NCBI RefSeq assembly: GCF_014333425.1
Contig: NZ_JACRYT010000020.1
Coordinates: forward strand, 1 to 52,769
DNA: 52,769 nt
Direction: 5' to 3'
Origin: Zhenpiania hominis
GTDB lineage: Bacteria > Bacillota > Clostridia > Peptostreptococcales > Anaerovoracaceae
The translations under genes were made by a program, and so were the position numbers. Under the pieces are notes generated by a model. It was given only the letters and a program-made list of their open reading frames with translations, was not told the origin of the DNA and made no database searches. Below are positions 8,744 to 16,970 of the stretch, in pieces (the stretch's first letter is position 1; each line of letters starts with the position of its first letter).

Positions 8744-9823
8744 ATGTTGCGTAAATTATTTCATACAATTATAGAAAGCCCCAAACAGAATATAATCAGT
8801 CAAATTATCCGCAGGATCTTTCATCACATACGAAATGTGGATCGCAATACGATTTTACTGTTAAGCTCCAATATGGGATCGCATTCTGAATTATACGCCA
8901 TTGCAAAAGCAATGATTGATCGAAAGCTGCCTTTCAAAATATATTGGGCAGCAGATAGTGATTTAACTTCCGCTATTTTACCAAAACAAATAAAGAAAGT
9001 TTCGATCGGTTCCTATAAGTTTTTCAGGGCCCTTGCAATAAGCCATATTCTGGTCGAAGATTCCTTTGCTGTCACCTCTTTTAAATTGCCTAAAAAGGCA
9101 AATCAAGTGCTATTTCAAACGTGGGAAAACTCAATTTATGGATCCCTCCAAAATTCCTTTTACAATAGCGCTTCCCACAGCCTTCCCGTCCAAAAAAAAG
9201 CAACACATCAAATTGATTACTGCATTATTGGAAGCCTTTTTGAAACAGAATTTTTTCACTCTGTTTTAGACACTGACATCCCTATGTTGGCTTATGGTCA
9301 TGCCCGAAATGATCAATTTTTTGTTACAGATAAAAGAAAAATTGCACAGCTACATCAAAAAATCTGCAGCAACGCTGACATATCTCCAGAGCATCAAATA
9401 CTTTGCTACGAAACTTCTCAGCCCACAACTCTTTCGACACAGGAACTCCAAATGCTAGAATATGCTTTAAAAGAAAAATTTTCTGGAAATTGGAGCATTA
9501 TATTGAAAAAAACGGATGAGCTTCCCGTCTATGCAGACGCTTATCTCCTGGAAGGCTCTGTGCGCAGCCTGGATTATATGATATCACAACACCCGTGCTT
9601 TTTTCTGAAACGGGATCTTGGCTCTATAGCACCAGAGCTAGATTTTTTTGCGGAAACACCTTTTCCTGTCAGTTCTACCATATCGGAGGTAGTCGAACAG
9701 ATTTACCGCTTTGATATAGTAGTTTACCAAAAACAAATTTTTTCATTTTTCCGAGAGTATGGTATCGTAGAAGACGGTCATGCAAGTGAAAGGCTTATAG
9801 AAAAATTTCTGGAAATTATCTGA
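8744..9823 (+). CDS. Degenerate CDP-glycerol glycerophosphotransferase-like protein
   Basis: 359 residues that follow the layout of the TagB/TagF family, including a matching DYCIIGSLFETEFFHSVL segment and a YGHARND stretch where family members have G-PRND. The catalytic motifs are lost: QTWENSIYG stands where QxWHG is expected, so the histidine is absent, and LLEGSVRSLDYMI replaces the usual TDYSSxxFDY. The frame is open throughout, with its own promoter and ribosome site, which argues against simple decay. It may be an inactive partner or may have taken on another function. It is the only gene in the locus pointing right and converges with the TagB-like gene, whose stop is 21 bases away. 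Confidence 0.65.
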   Translation: MLRKLFHTIIESPKQNIISQIIRRIFHHIRNVDRNTILLLSSNMGSHSELYAIAKAMIDRKLPFKIYWAADSDLTSAILPKQIKKVSIGSYKFFRALAISHILVEDSFAVTSFKLPKKANQVLFQTWENSIYGSLQNSFYNSASHSLPVQKKATHQIDYCIIGSLFETEFFHSVLDTDIPMLAYGHARNDQFFVTDKRKIAQLHQKICSNADISPEHQILCYETSQPTTLSTQELQMLEYALKEKFSGNWSIILKKTDELPVYADAYLLEGSVRSLDYMISQHPCFFLKRDLGSIAPELDFFAETPFPVSSTISEVVEQIYRFDIVVYQKQIFSFFREYGIVEDGHASERLIEKFLEII

Positions 9824-9844
9824 GAAATCTATGGATATCTCTTC

Positions 9845-10966
9845 TTATCTAGTAGCAGTCAATATGAAGTCGGTCATGGCCTCTGTAGCGTGTTCAGTTG
9901 GTTGTACATACTTGTCAGCAAATAGCTTGAGCGCTTTCCAATTATACTCTCTTGATTCAATAGCGTCCATAATCTGTCTCGCATCTGGCGATATCGGCCC
10001 GGGACATTCTGCACTATAGTCAATTGCAAGTCCCCTGGATTTTTCATATTTTTCAAGATCAAATGCGAAAAAATAGAGAGGAATATTTCTTACCGCAGCT
10101 TCATAAACGACACAAGAGTAATCACTTATCACATAGTCTGCAACAAAAATCATATCAAATGTGGAGAACTCCTGAGCGATAATAACCCTACTGTCCGTTA
10201 TCGAAATTTGTGATAAAGGATGCAACTTCACAATAAAATTATAAGACTCAAAGTCTATCTCTTTTATCAATGAATTTAGCGCCACCTCCAATTTACTTTC
10301 GTCGCCCTTTCGAAACGTAGGACAATATAAAATGTTTTCTTTATTCTGGAGTTGTTCATATCGCTTATAAATCTTACTACGGATTTCCCCCTCATAAGGT
10401 TTCTTACCTGTTAAAAGATCAACTCTGGGAAGTGGATAAATCCGAATTTTATGTGCATCACAGTCGAATCCCCGCGCCATATCCATTCTATAGGCCTCCG
10501 AACTGATCATTACATAATCGTAATTTCGATGCATTCTCATAGCCTTGGCCAACTTGAAACTAGCACCCTCTTCCTTTCCCATTGCAGTATAGCCAAACTC
10601 TTTCATACTCCCCATAGAATGCCAAATCTGAATAATTGTTAGCGCCTTTTTATGTTTAAGCATACTGGCGACAATACAATATCCATCTATAATCAGCACT
10701 TGCGCTCCCGCGACATGGTACATCTGACGCAACATATGGAATCCGTAAGAGATCGCTCCCAATATAGATTTATCTAAAGTTTTACAAAGCATAATTGTCT
10801 TTGCACCTCTATGCGAAAGTTCCTCATTCAAGAGCTGAAAATCAAGTGACGGAATATTGCTCTGCCTGCTAATCAACACAACTTCCTCTCTAGTTGGAAC
10901 CACAAATTTAATTACCGCATAGATTAAATTCATTAATAAAGCCATCATTTTTATCGCCAGACCCAT
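9845..10966 (-). CDS. CDP-glycerol glycerophosphotransferase family protein (TagB/TagF-like)
   Basis: 373 residues with a hydrophobic N-terminus, the donor-site motif IIQIWHSMGSMKEFG (WHS in place of the common WHG, histidine kept) and YVISDYSCVVYEAAVRNIPLYFF. It should transfer a glycerol- or ribitol-phosphate unit from a CDP donor to a lipid-linked acceptor at the cytoplasmic membrane. It starts 12 bases after the TagH-like ATPase gene, so it belongs to the tagG-tagH transcript and may add the first polyol-phosphate unit to the polymer exported by that transporter. Full-length and probably active. Confidence 0.8.
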   Translation of the reverse strand: MGLAIKMMALLMNLIYAVIKFVVPTREEVVLISRQSNIPSLDFQLLNEELSHRGAKTIMLCKTLDKSILGAISYGFHMLRQMYHVAGAQVLIIDGYCIVASMLKHKKALTIIQIWHSMGSMKEFGYTAMGKEEGASFKLAKAMRMHRNYDYVMISSEAYRMDMARGFDCDAHKIRIYPLPRVDLLTGKKPYEGEIRSKIYKRYEQLQNKENILYCPTFRKGDESKLEVALNSLIKEIDFESYNFIVKLHPLSQISITDSRVIIAQEFSTFDMIFVADYVISDYSCVVYEAAVRNIPLYFFAFDLEKYEKSRGLAIDYSAECPGPISPDARQIMDAIESREYNWKALKLFADKYVQPTEHATEAMTDFILTATR

Positions 10967-10978
10967 AGCTACTCCTCT

Positions 10979-11707
10979 TTATTTAGCAATCTGCTCATAC
11001 CGCTGAATTGCTGTATCAATGTCAGTATCAAGAATCAACTTCCCGTTTCTCATAACGATTCCTCTTTTGCAAAACTGTTTTGCCGTAGCAGTAGCATGTG
11101 TAACAAAAAGAAGTGTGACATTATCCTTTTCAATAATTTCATTTACTTTATTCAGGCATTTATTTTTAAATGCCACGTCGCCGACACTAAGGGCTTCATC
11201 AACAATAAGAATCTCCGGGTTGATATTTACATTAATTGCAAATCCAAGTCTGGCCTTCATTCCACTAGAATACGTACGGACTGGCTGATCGATATACTCT
11301 CCAATCTCTGCGAAGTCAACGATCGTACTTTCAAGATCGCGGATTTCCGTATCTTGCATGCCACTTAACTGCCCCTTCAAATAAATATTTTCTCGACCTG
11401 TAAACTCTGGATCAAAGCCTGACGTCAATTCCAGCAATGCGCTGACCCTGCCCTTGACAATAATATCTCCCTGTGTCGGATACGCAACGCCCGTAATCAT
11501 TTTTAAAATCGTCGATTTCCCTGCTCCGTTTTTTCCAAACAGCGCGACAGATTCGCCTCTCTGGATCTTAAAAGAAACATTATCTACTGCTTTTTTATCT
11601 TTATGGGGTATTTTTTTAGAAAATACCGAAAGAAGCCGCTGCTTATCATTTTTATATAGTTTATAGGTCTTCGTTACCTCTTTAAACTCAATCACAATAT
11701 CTGGCAT
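10979..11707 (-). CDS. tagH: Polysaccharide/teichoic-acid ABC exporter, ATPase subunit (TagH/Wzt-like)
   Basis: 242 residues with Walker A GKNGAGKS (58-65), the ABC signature YSSGMKARLGFA near 145, Walker B EILIVDEALSVGD near 165 and the switch histidine in LLFVTHATAT. The short form lacks the C-terminal carbohydrate-binding domain of longer Wzt proteins. With the permease encoded 9 bases upstream it would flip a completed lipid-linked polymer out of the cell, as TagGH does for wall teichoic acid. Confidence 0.88.
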   Translation of the reverse strand: MPDIVIEFKEVTKTYKLYKNDKQRLLSVFSKKIPHKDKKAVDNVSFKIQRGESVALFGKNGAGKSTILKMITGVAYPTQGDIIVKGRVSALLELTSGFDPEFTGRENIYLKGQLSGMQDTEIRDLESTIVDFAEIGEYIDQPVRTYSSGMKARLGFAINVNINPEILIVDEALSVGDVAFKNKCLNKVNEIIEKDNVTLLFVTHATATAKQFCKRGIVMRNGKLILDTDIDTAIQRYEQIAK

Positions 11708-11716
11708 TTTTCTCTC

Positions 11717-12523
11717 CTATAAAACATCCGGGATCTCTTTTATTAATTTTTTATAACTCCAAAAAGCAAGAAGCATCATAACTACCAGTACAATACAGAA
11801 ATACAATAAATGCGTCGGTTCCTCAAAAAACCAGACTTTATAAACAAATACATTCCGAAAACCTGAGACAATATAGGTGATCGGATTAAACATTAACACA
11901 GTATGCAAAGTTCCATGATCGATCCTATTTACATCCCACATGATTCCCGAAAGCCAAAAAAACGCCGTTGTAAAAGATTTGACTAAATTAAGAAAATCCT
12001 TACTCATAGCGGATAGCATTGATGAAAATAGTCCCCAACATGTAAAAAACAGAAACATGCATAACATGTAAAAGGGTAGCTGCAACATGTAAACGTCTGG
12101 GAAAAAACCTGATACCCCATAAATAACTACAACAATAACCATCAAGCATAGGTGAATCGCAAATTTTGACAATGACACAAATGTTGGTATTGTCGCAACA
12201 GGAAACTTCATCTTTGTGACTAAAAATTTATATTTCCGAATTGCACTCGCCCCCTGCGTAATCATATCGCTCATATAGAACCACGGGATGATACCGGCAA
12301 TCAGCCATAAAATATATGGGATTCCATTAATATCAGCGCCAAGCCTTAATCCGATGGAAAAGGCAAACCAATACACAAAAATTGTAATAGTCGGCTTTAC
12401 GATGGCCCACGACCATCCAAGTGCGGCTCCACTATATGTTTTAACAATATCTGCTTTTGCCAGCTTAAAAATTTGATGTCGCCAGGCTATATGATCTTTA
12501 ATTATATTGACTACAAGTCTCAT
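11717..12523 (-). CDS. tagG: Polysaccharide/teichoic-acid ABC exporter, permease (TagG/Wzm-like)
   Basis: About 268 residues from Met at 12523 (MRLVVNIIKDHI), with six hydrophobic segments and the ABC2 family opening WRHQIFKLAKADIVKTYSGAALGW. The frame is open to 12625, but the promoter at 12578-12606 would start transcription near 12571, which rules out starts further upstream. The following ATPase gene is 9 bases away. The pair exports the teichoic-acid-like polymer. Confidence 0.85.
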   Translation of the reverse strand: MRLVVNIIKDHIAWRHQIFKLAKADIVKTYSGAALGWSWAIVKPTITIFVYWFAFSIGLRLGADINGIPYILWLIAGIIPWFYMSDMITQGASAIRKYKFLVTKMKFPVATIPTFVSLSKFAIHLCLMVIVVVIYGVSGFFPDVYMLQLPFYMLCMFLFFTCWGLFSSMLSAMSKDFLNLVKSFTTAFFWLSGIMWDVNRIDHGTLHTVLMFNPITYIVSGFRNVFVYKVWFFEEPTHLLYFCIVLVVMMLLAFWSYKKLIKEIPDVL

Positions 12524-12577
12524 ACCGTTCCACTCTCTGTCCTTTAGCTTCTCAATATCTGTATTCAAACATATGGT

Positions 12578-12606
12578 ATTATAGCATGGTCTTCTTTTGA
12601 ATACAA
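12578..12606 (-). promoter_or_regulatory. Promoter for tagG-tagH and the TagB-like gene
   Basis: TTGTAT (12601-12606) and a perfect TATAAT (12578-12583) are separated by 17 bases on the minus strand. The -35 box abuts the stop codon of the preceding glycosyltransferase gene, which gives the exporter genes a separate transcript. Confidence 0.7.
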
Positions 12607-12611
12607 ACAAA

Positions 12612-14702
12612 TTATTTACGTCCAATCCACTTTAACAGCCGCCTTTTTACCTTTTTCAATATAGTTTTTGACTGTTGTTCTCCAATGTTCCTTTTTTCTT
12701 TTTCCAGCTTTATTTTTTGGTTCATTTCCTTGCGAAACAGGTTATAAAGTATTCTTGAGAACAAATCATCCAGGAAACTCACTTTATCCCGCTCTCCTTT
12801 TTCTAACTGACTGTAAGTCCGCTCGCATGCGATATAAACCCTGCGTACAGCTTTCAAAATACTGGATTGAACGTCCTGCGGGCCTTCAAAGTTAGCCGCG
12901 TAAGACAGCATTTGTATATATGCTGTGAAGTATCCTTGAAGATGCGCGGCGGAAAGCTGCTTTGTCATAATGGAGCCATCTCTAACTCTACGTATATACA
13001 GACTTTCTTTTAAATATCCCGCTAACTCCGCGCGCAGCAACGCTTTAAAAGAAAAGTAGTTGTCTTCGTGCAACATACCTTCCTTAAACACAATATGTTC
13101 ATCACACAGGAATTTTCTTCTAAAAAATTGCGCGCAGACAGATTCTCTGAATTCATTATTTCGGATCATACGTGAAAACAGTTCCTGCCCGGGCATATCG
13201 AGCATATAATTATGGGTACGTGTATAGTACTTTTTAAACTCTGCCTCTTTTTCACTTAGCTGTTCTTTCTCTTCTACAGTCAGGTTATATAGTATCAAAT
13301 CCAAACGCTTGAATCCATCACTATGCGCCCTGTCGTAGAGATGCTCTACCGCCTCCGGCTTCAAATAGTCATCACTGTCTAAAAATAAGATATATTCACC
13401 TTTCGCCATCCGCATCCCCACATTACGGGCAACGGCAACACCCTGCCAGCACTTATCCACTACTACGATTCGAGGATCCCTCTGGGCAAATTCTTTCAGG
13501 ATTTCTATGCTTCTGTCTGTTGAACCATCATTTACACAGATAATTTCAATATCCGACAAGGTCTGATTCCTCGCGCTCTCCAAAGCTGCCGCCAGATACT
13601 CCCCGGTATTATATACCGGGATAATAATGGAGGCCTTACATTCATCATCGCCATACTGGCGGCAGTCAATAACCTGTTTGATCGTCTCTTTCCCAACCGT
13701 TTCCTCTTTTTCAAATCGCTTCAGAAGGACAGACAGTTCTGTATCTCGAAGCCTTTCAAATTCTGCATACTGTAATTTATTATAAAAGTGATCTGCTGTC
13801 AGAGTATCCAGATCTGCCATCCTGACACCATCTGAAAAGAATTTCTGATACAATTTCTGAAACGCCTGTGGAGTCTTCAATGAGTTCAGATTATATACAC
13901 TTGTATTTAATACCAGATTGGCAAACCCGATTTTTACGTTTTCATAGATTCCCATGGAAACCAGTTCTTCTTTAATCTGTTCCAGCGCAGACATAAAAAG
14001 CAGCGGTGTCTTATCATTCATCGACTGCAGATTCCCTGCCCCTGCCATTTTTCTGTAATTCACAAGGCGCTCATTAATTGTCGCGATTTTCTCTGCTTTT
14101 ACCATTGCCATGCCAAAAAAGCGTAAATCATTCGCCCTTTGACAGTCCTGGAATTCCAGATTGTTTTCTTCAATGAACTCCCTCCTGTAAAGCATGTTCC
14201 AAGGAGCCGGTGACGTAATACTAAAAATTACATCCGGAATATCCCTCCAGGAAAAAGGAGCTTTTGATGGAAGAATACGGGTATCCAGATATTGTTTTGG
14301 TTTCCGAATTTTATTTTCGCTGTGATTAAAGGCGTTCGCATTACAAATACAGATATCGGTCTGATATTTCTCGGCCTGATTATATAATTTCTCCAGAAAC
14401 GTATTTTCAAAAAAATCATCCCCGTCCAGGAAAATGATATACTTCCCTTGCGCCTTTTTCATTCCGTTATTTCGTGCAACCCCCGCGTAAAGATTCTGTT
14501 GTTTTAGCACCTGAATTCTGGAATCCATTTTTTCGTAATTTTCCAGAATTTGAGGGGTTCTGTCTTTGGATCCATCATCAACACATATGATTTCAAAGTC
14601 CTGGAATGTCTGATCCAACAAAGAATCCATACTTTGCTCTAAAAACCTCTCCAGATTGTAAATTGGCATTACAATTGAAATTTCAATCTTACGACTCTCC
14701 AT
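12612..14702 (-). CDS. Tandem GT2 glycosyltransferase (two catalytic domains)
   Basis: 696 residues containing two GT-A domains. The first opens with ISIVMPIYN near residue 8 and carries VDDGS and DGDD near 94; the second starts near residue 363 with ASIIIPVYN and carries VNDGS and LDSDD. Both keep the nucleotide and metal motifs, so the protein can probably add two sugars, or alternate two sugars in a repeat. The C-terminal 40 residues are very basic, as expected for a membrane-associated enzyme. It overlaps the end of the ugd gene upstream by 14 bases, so the two are translationally coupled. Confidence 0.85.
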   Translation of the reverse strand: MESRKIEISIVMPIYNLERFLEQSMDSLLDQTFQDFEIICVDDGSKDRTPQILENYEKMDSRIQVLKQQNLYAGVARNNGMKKAQGKYIIFLDGDDFFENTFLEKLYNQAEKYQTDICICNANAFNHSENKIRKPKQYLDTRILPSKAPFSWRDIPDVIFSITSPAPWNMLYRREFIEENNLEFQDCQRANDLRFFGMAMVKAEKIATINERLVNYRKMAGAGNLQSMNDKTPLLFMSALEQIKEELVSMGIYENVKIGFANLVLNTSVYNLNSLKTPQAFQKLYQKFFSDGVRMADLDTLTADHFYNKLQYAEFERLRDTELSVLLKRFEKEETVGKETIKQVIDCRQYGDDECKASIIIPVYNTGEYLAAALESARNQTLSDIEIICVNDGSTDRSIEILKEFAQRDPRIVVVDKCWQGVAVARNVGMRMAKGEYILFLDSDDYLKPEAVEHLYDRAHSDGFKRLDLILYNLTVEEKEQLSEKEAEFKKYYTRTHNYMLDMPGQELFSRMIRNNEFRESVCAQFFRRKFLCDEHIVFKEGMLHEDNYFSFKALLRAELAGYLKESLYIRRVRDGSIMTKQLSAAHLQGYFTAYIQMLSYAANFEGPQDVQSSILKAVRRVYIACERTYSQLEKGERDKVSFLDDLFSRILYNLFRKEMNQKIKLEKEKRNIGEQQSKTILKKVKRRLLKWIGRK

Positions 14703-16050
14703 CTTTTCTCTCCATCATATATATATTTAAGTTTTGAGATAAGCTTCCCACGGTCTTTCTTCCGATTGAAGCATAAACAATCGCCTCATTTTCCATATCC
14801 TCGAGGCAAAAACAATTTCTCCCGTCTATAATAATCGGTCTGCGCATTTCTTTAAAGTCCGCAGGAGTAAGGGCCTTCACCTGATCCCATTCTGTGAGAA
14901 TCAGGCATAGATCCGCTTCCCGCAGGCTTTCTCTAAGAGAACCACAAAAGCGAATTTCCCCCTTTGCGCTGTTATCCACCTGCCCGCGAAACGCGTCTTC
15001 CGCGCACGGATCCCACGCTCGAATCTTCGCGCCATCTTCCAGCAACGCCGGGATAATAGCCAGGGAAGGAGCTTCTCTCAAATCATCTGTCCCCGGTTTA
15101 AATGCTAACCCCAGAACCGCAATTTCAATTCCTTCAAAAGAATCATAATAATTTTTTGCCTTCTGCAAAAGACGGAATTTTTGATTTTCGTTTACTGTGA
15201 TTGCTGCTTTTACGGTTTTTATCTCATAGTCATTCTGGATTGCCATCCAGTGCAGGGCTTTTGTATCTTTCGGAAAACAAGACCCCCCATATCCAATTCC
15301 GGCACGCAGGAACTTGTCGCCAATTCTCGGATCGAATCCCATACCAGTCGCCACATCTTCCACATTGGCGCCCAAACATTCACAGAGATTGGCTATTTCA
15401 TTAATATAAGAAATTTTCAGCGCCAGGAAATCGTTTGACGCATATTTTATCATTTCCGCGCTTCTGCGATCCGTCAGTACCAACGGCTGCTTAAGGGGCT
15501 CATATAACGCCTTTATTTTCTCTCGCGCATAATCACTTTCACAGCCTGCCACAATCCGATAGCCTTGCATCATGTCAGAAACAGCCGTCCCCTGCGACAG
15601 AAATTCCGGATTTGAGACTACCTCCACATGTATTTCTTTTGTAAGGTTTTCCTGAACAATCCGTTCCACCTCATCGTTTGTGCCTATAGGCACCGTCGAT
15701 TTTACAATAAGAATCGCATCATGGTCAAGATTATAACAGACTTCCTTTGCCGCGCCGAAAACATAAGAAAGGTTTGCGGATCCGTCTTTTTTCTCTGGAG
15801 TTCCTACTGCGATCATAATGATCGCAGCGTCTTGGCATCCCTGTTGATAATCTGAAAGGAACCTCATTCTATGCTTATTCTTTTCCAAAAGCTCAGGAAG
15901 CCCCTTTTCAAAGATCGGGCATTCTCCATTTCTCAGTCTTTGTATTTTTTCTTCATTCACGTCAATACAGACAACATCATGTCCGATTTCTGCTAGAACA
16001 GCCGCCGATACCAGCCCCACATATCCGGTTCCGATAATCGTTACATTCAT
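14689..16050 (-). CDS. ugd: UDP-glucose 6-dehydrogenase
   Basis: 453 residues with the NAD-binding GTGYVG (7-12), the middle-domain GIGYGGSCFPKDTKAL containing the catalytic cysteine, and the C-terminal UDP-binding domain (LGLAFKPGTDDLREAPS). It oxidises UDP-glucose twice to give UDP-glucuronate, a donor for the glycosyltransferases beside it. It differs clearly from the UDP-GlcNAc-type dehydrogenase at 33964-35277, so the locus can make two different uronic acids. It is preceded six bases upstream by rmlA. Confidence 0.9.
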   Translation of the reverse strand: MNVTIIGTGYVGLVSAAVLAEIGHDVVCIDVNEEKIQRLRNGECPIFEKGLPELLEKNKHRMRFLSDYQQGCQDAAIIMIAVGTPEKKDGSANLSYVFGAAKEVCYNLDHDAILIVKSTVPIGTNDEVERIVQENLTKEIHVEVVSNPEFLSQGTAVSDMMQGYRIVAGCESDYAREKIKALYEPLKQPLVLTDRRSAEMIKYASNDFLALKISYINEIANLCECLGANVEDVATGMGFDPRIGDKFLRAGIGYGGSCFPKDTKALHWMAIQNDYEIKTVKAAITVNENQKFRLLQKAKNYYDSFEGIEIAVLGLAFKPGTDDLREAPSLAIIPALLEDGAKIRAWDPCAEDAFRGQVDNSAKGEIRFCGSLRESLREADLCLILTEWDQVKALTPADFKEMRRPIIIDGRNCFCLEDMENEAIVYASIGRKTVGSLSQNLNIYMMERKDGES

Positions 16051-16056
16051 ATTCCT

Positions 16057-16932
16057 CTACCTTCCTTTCTCCCTCTGCAACAGAGATCGAATATATTTTC
16101 CGTACTGTGTATTTTCATACTCCTGGCAGGACTGTTTCAGGCATTCCTCATTGATGTATCCCTTTTCCCAGGCAATCCGCTCCAAAACGCCGACAAAGAT
16201 TCCACTATCCTGCATTTTCTTTATGGAATTTGCCGCATAGAGCAGACTGTCCGCGGTTCCCGCGTCAAACCAGGTAAATTCTCTCGGAAGCGGGCACACA
16301 GAAAGCTTTCCCTCCTGCATATAAAGTCTGTTAATATCTGTGATTTCCAGCTCCCCTCGAGCGGAGGGCTGTAATGTCTTCGCCTTGGCAACTACATCAT
16401 TATCATAGAAATACAGCCCGGGTACAATATAGTTTGATCTTGGAACGGCCGGTTTTTCTTCAATGGAAACCGCATACCCCTCCGCGTTGACCTCTACCAC
16501 GCCGAAGGGCCTCGGATCCTCCACCCAATATCCAAACACGGATGCATACTGGTGCTTGCGCTTTTCCTCCAGCAACAACCTGTCAAAATCCGGCGCGTAA
16601 AAAATATTATCTCCAAGAATAAGACAGACTCCGTCCGTCCCAATAAAATCCTCTCCTACCAAAAAAGCGTCTGCAATTCCCTTCGGAACTTTCTGCTCCC
16701 TGTAGGAAATCGACAGTCCTAATCGGCTTCCATCACCTAAAAGCTCAGAAAAACTTTTTTCTTCTCCCGGCGGAATAATAATAAGAATATCCGTAATCTC
16801 CGCTTTCATCAGCACTTCCAGAGGATAATAAAGCAAAGGCTTATCGTAAATTGGAAGCAATGGCTTACATACCGGCTTTGTCATGGGATACAAACGAGTC
16901 CCTTTCCCCGCAGCTAAAATAATTCCTTTCAT
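16057..16932 (-). CDS. rmlA: Glucose-1-phosphate thymidylyltransferase (RmlA-like)
   Basis: 291 residues with the pyrophosphorylase opening LAAGKGTRLYPMTK, the LPIYDKPLLYYPLEVL sugar-phosphate region and LILGDNIFY, all as in RmlA. The reaction is glucose-1-phosphate plus dTTP to dTDP-glucose. No rmlB, rmlC or rmlD is visible, so dTDP-rhamnose synthesis would depend on genes elsewhere; alternatively this copy makes UDP- or dTDP-glucose for ugd, which follows six bases downstream. Confidence 0.85.
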   Translation of the reverse strand: MKGIILAAGKGTRLYPMTKPVCKPLLPIYDKPLLYYPLEVLMKAEITDILIIIPPGEEKSFSELLGDGSRLGLSISYREQKVPKGIADAFLVGEDFIGTDGVCLILGDNIFYAPDFDRLLLEEKRKHQYASVFGYWVEDPRPFGVVEVNAEGYAVSIEEKPAVPRSNYIVPGLYFYDNDVVAKAKTLQPSARGELEITDINRLYMQEGKLSVCPLPREFTWFDAGTADSLLYAANSIKKMQDSGIFVGVLERIAWEKGYINEECLKQSCQEYENTQYGKYIRSLLQREKGR

Positions 16933-16970
16933 CTGTTAACCTTTCCATTCGTTCAGACTTTTACTCTGCC

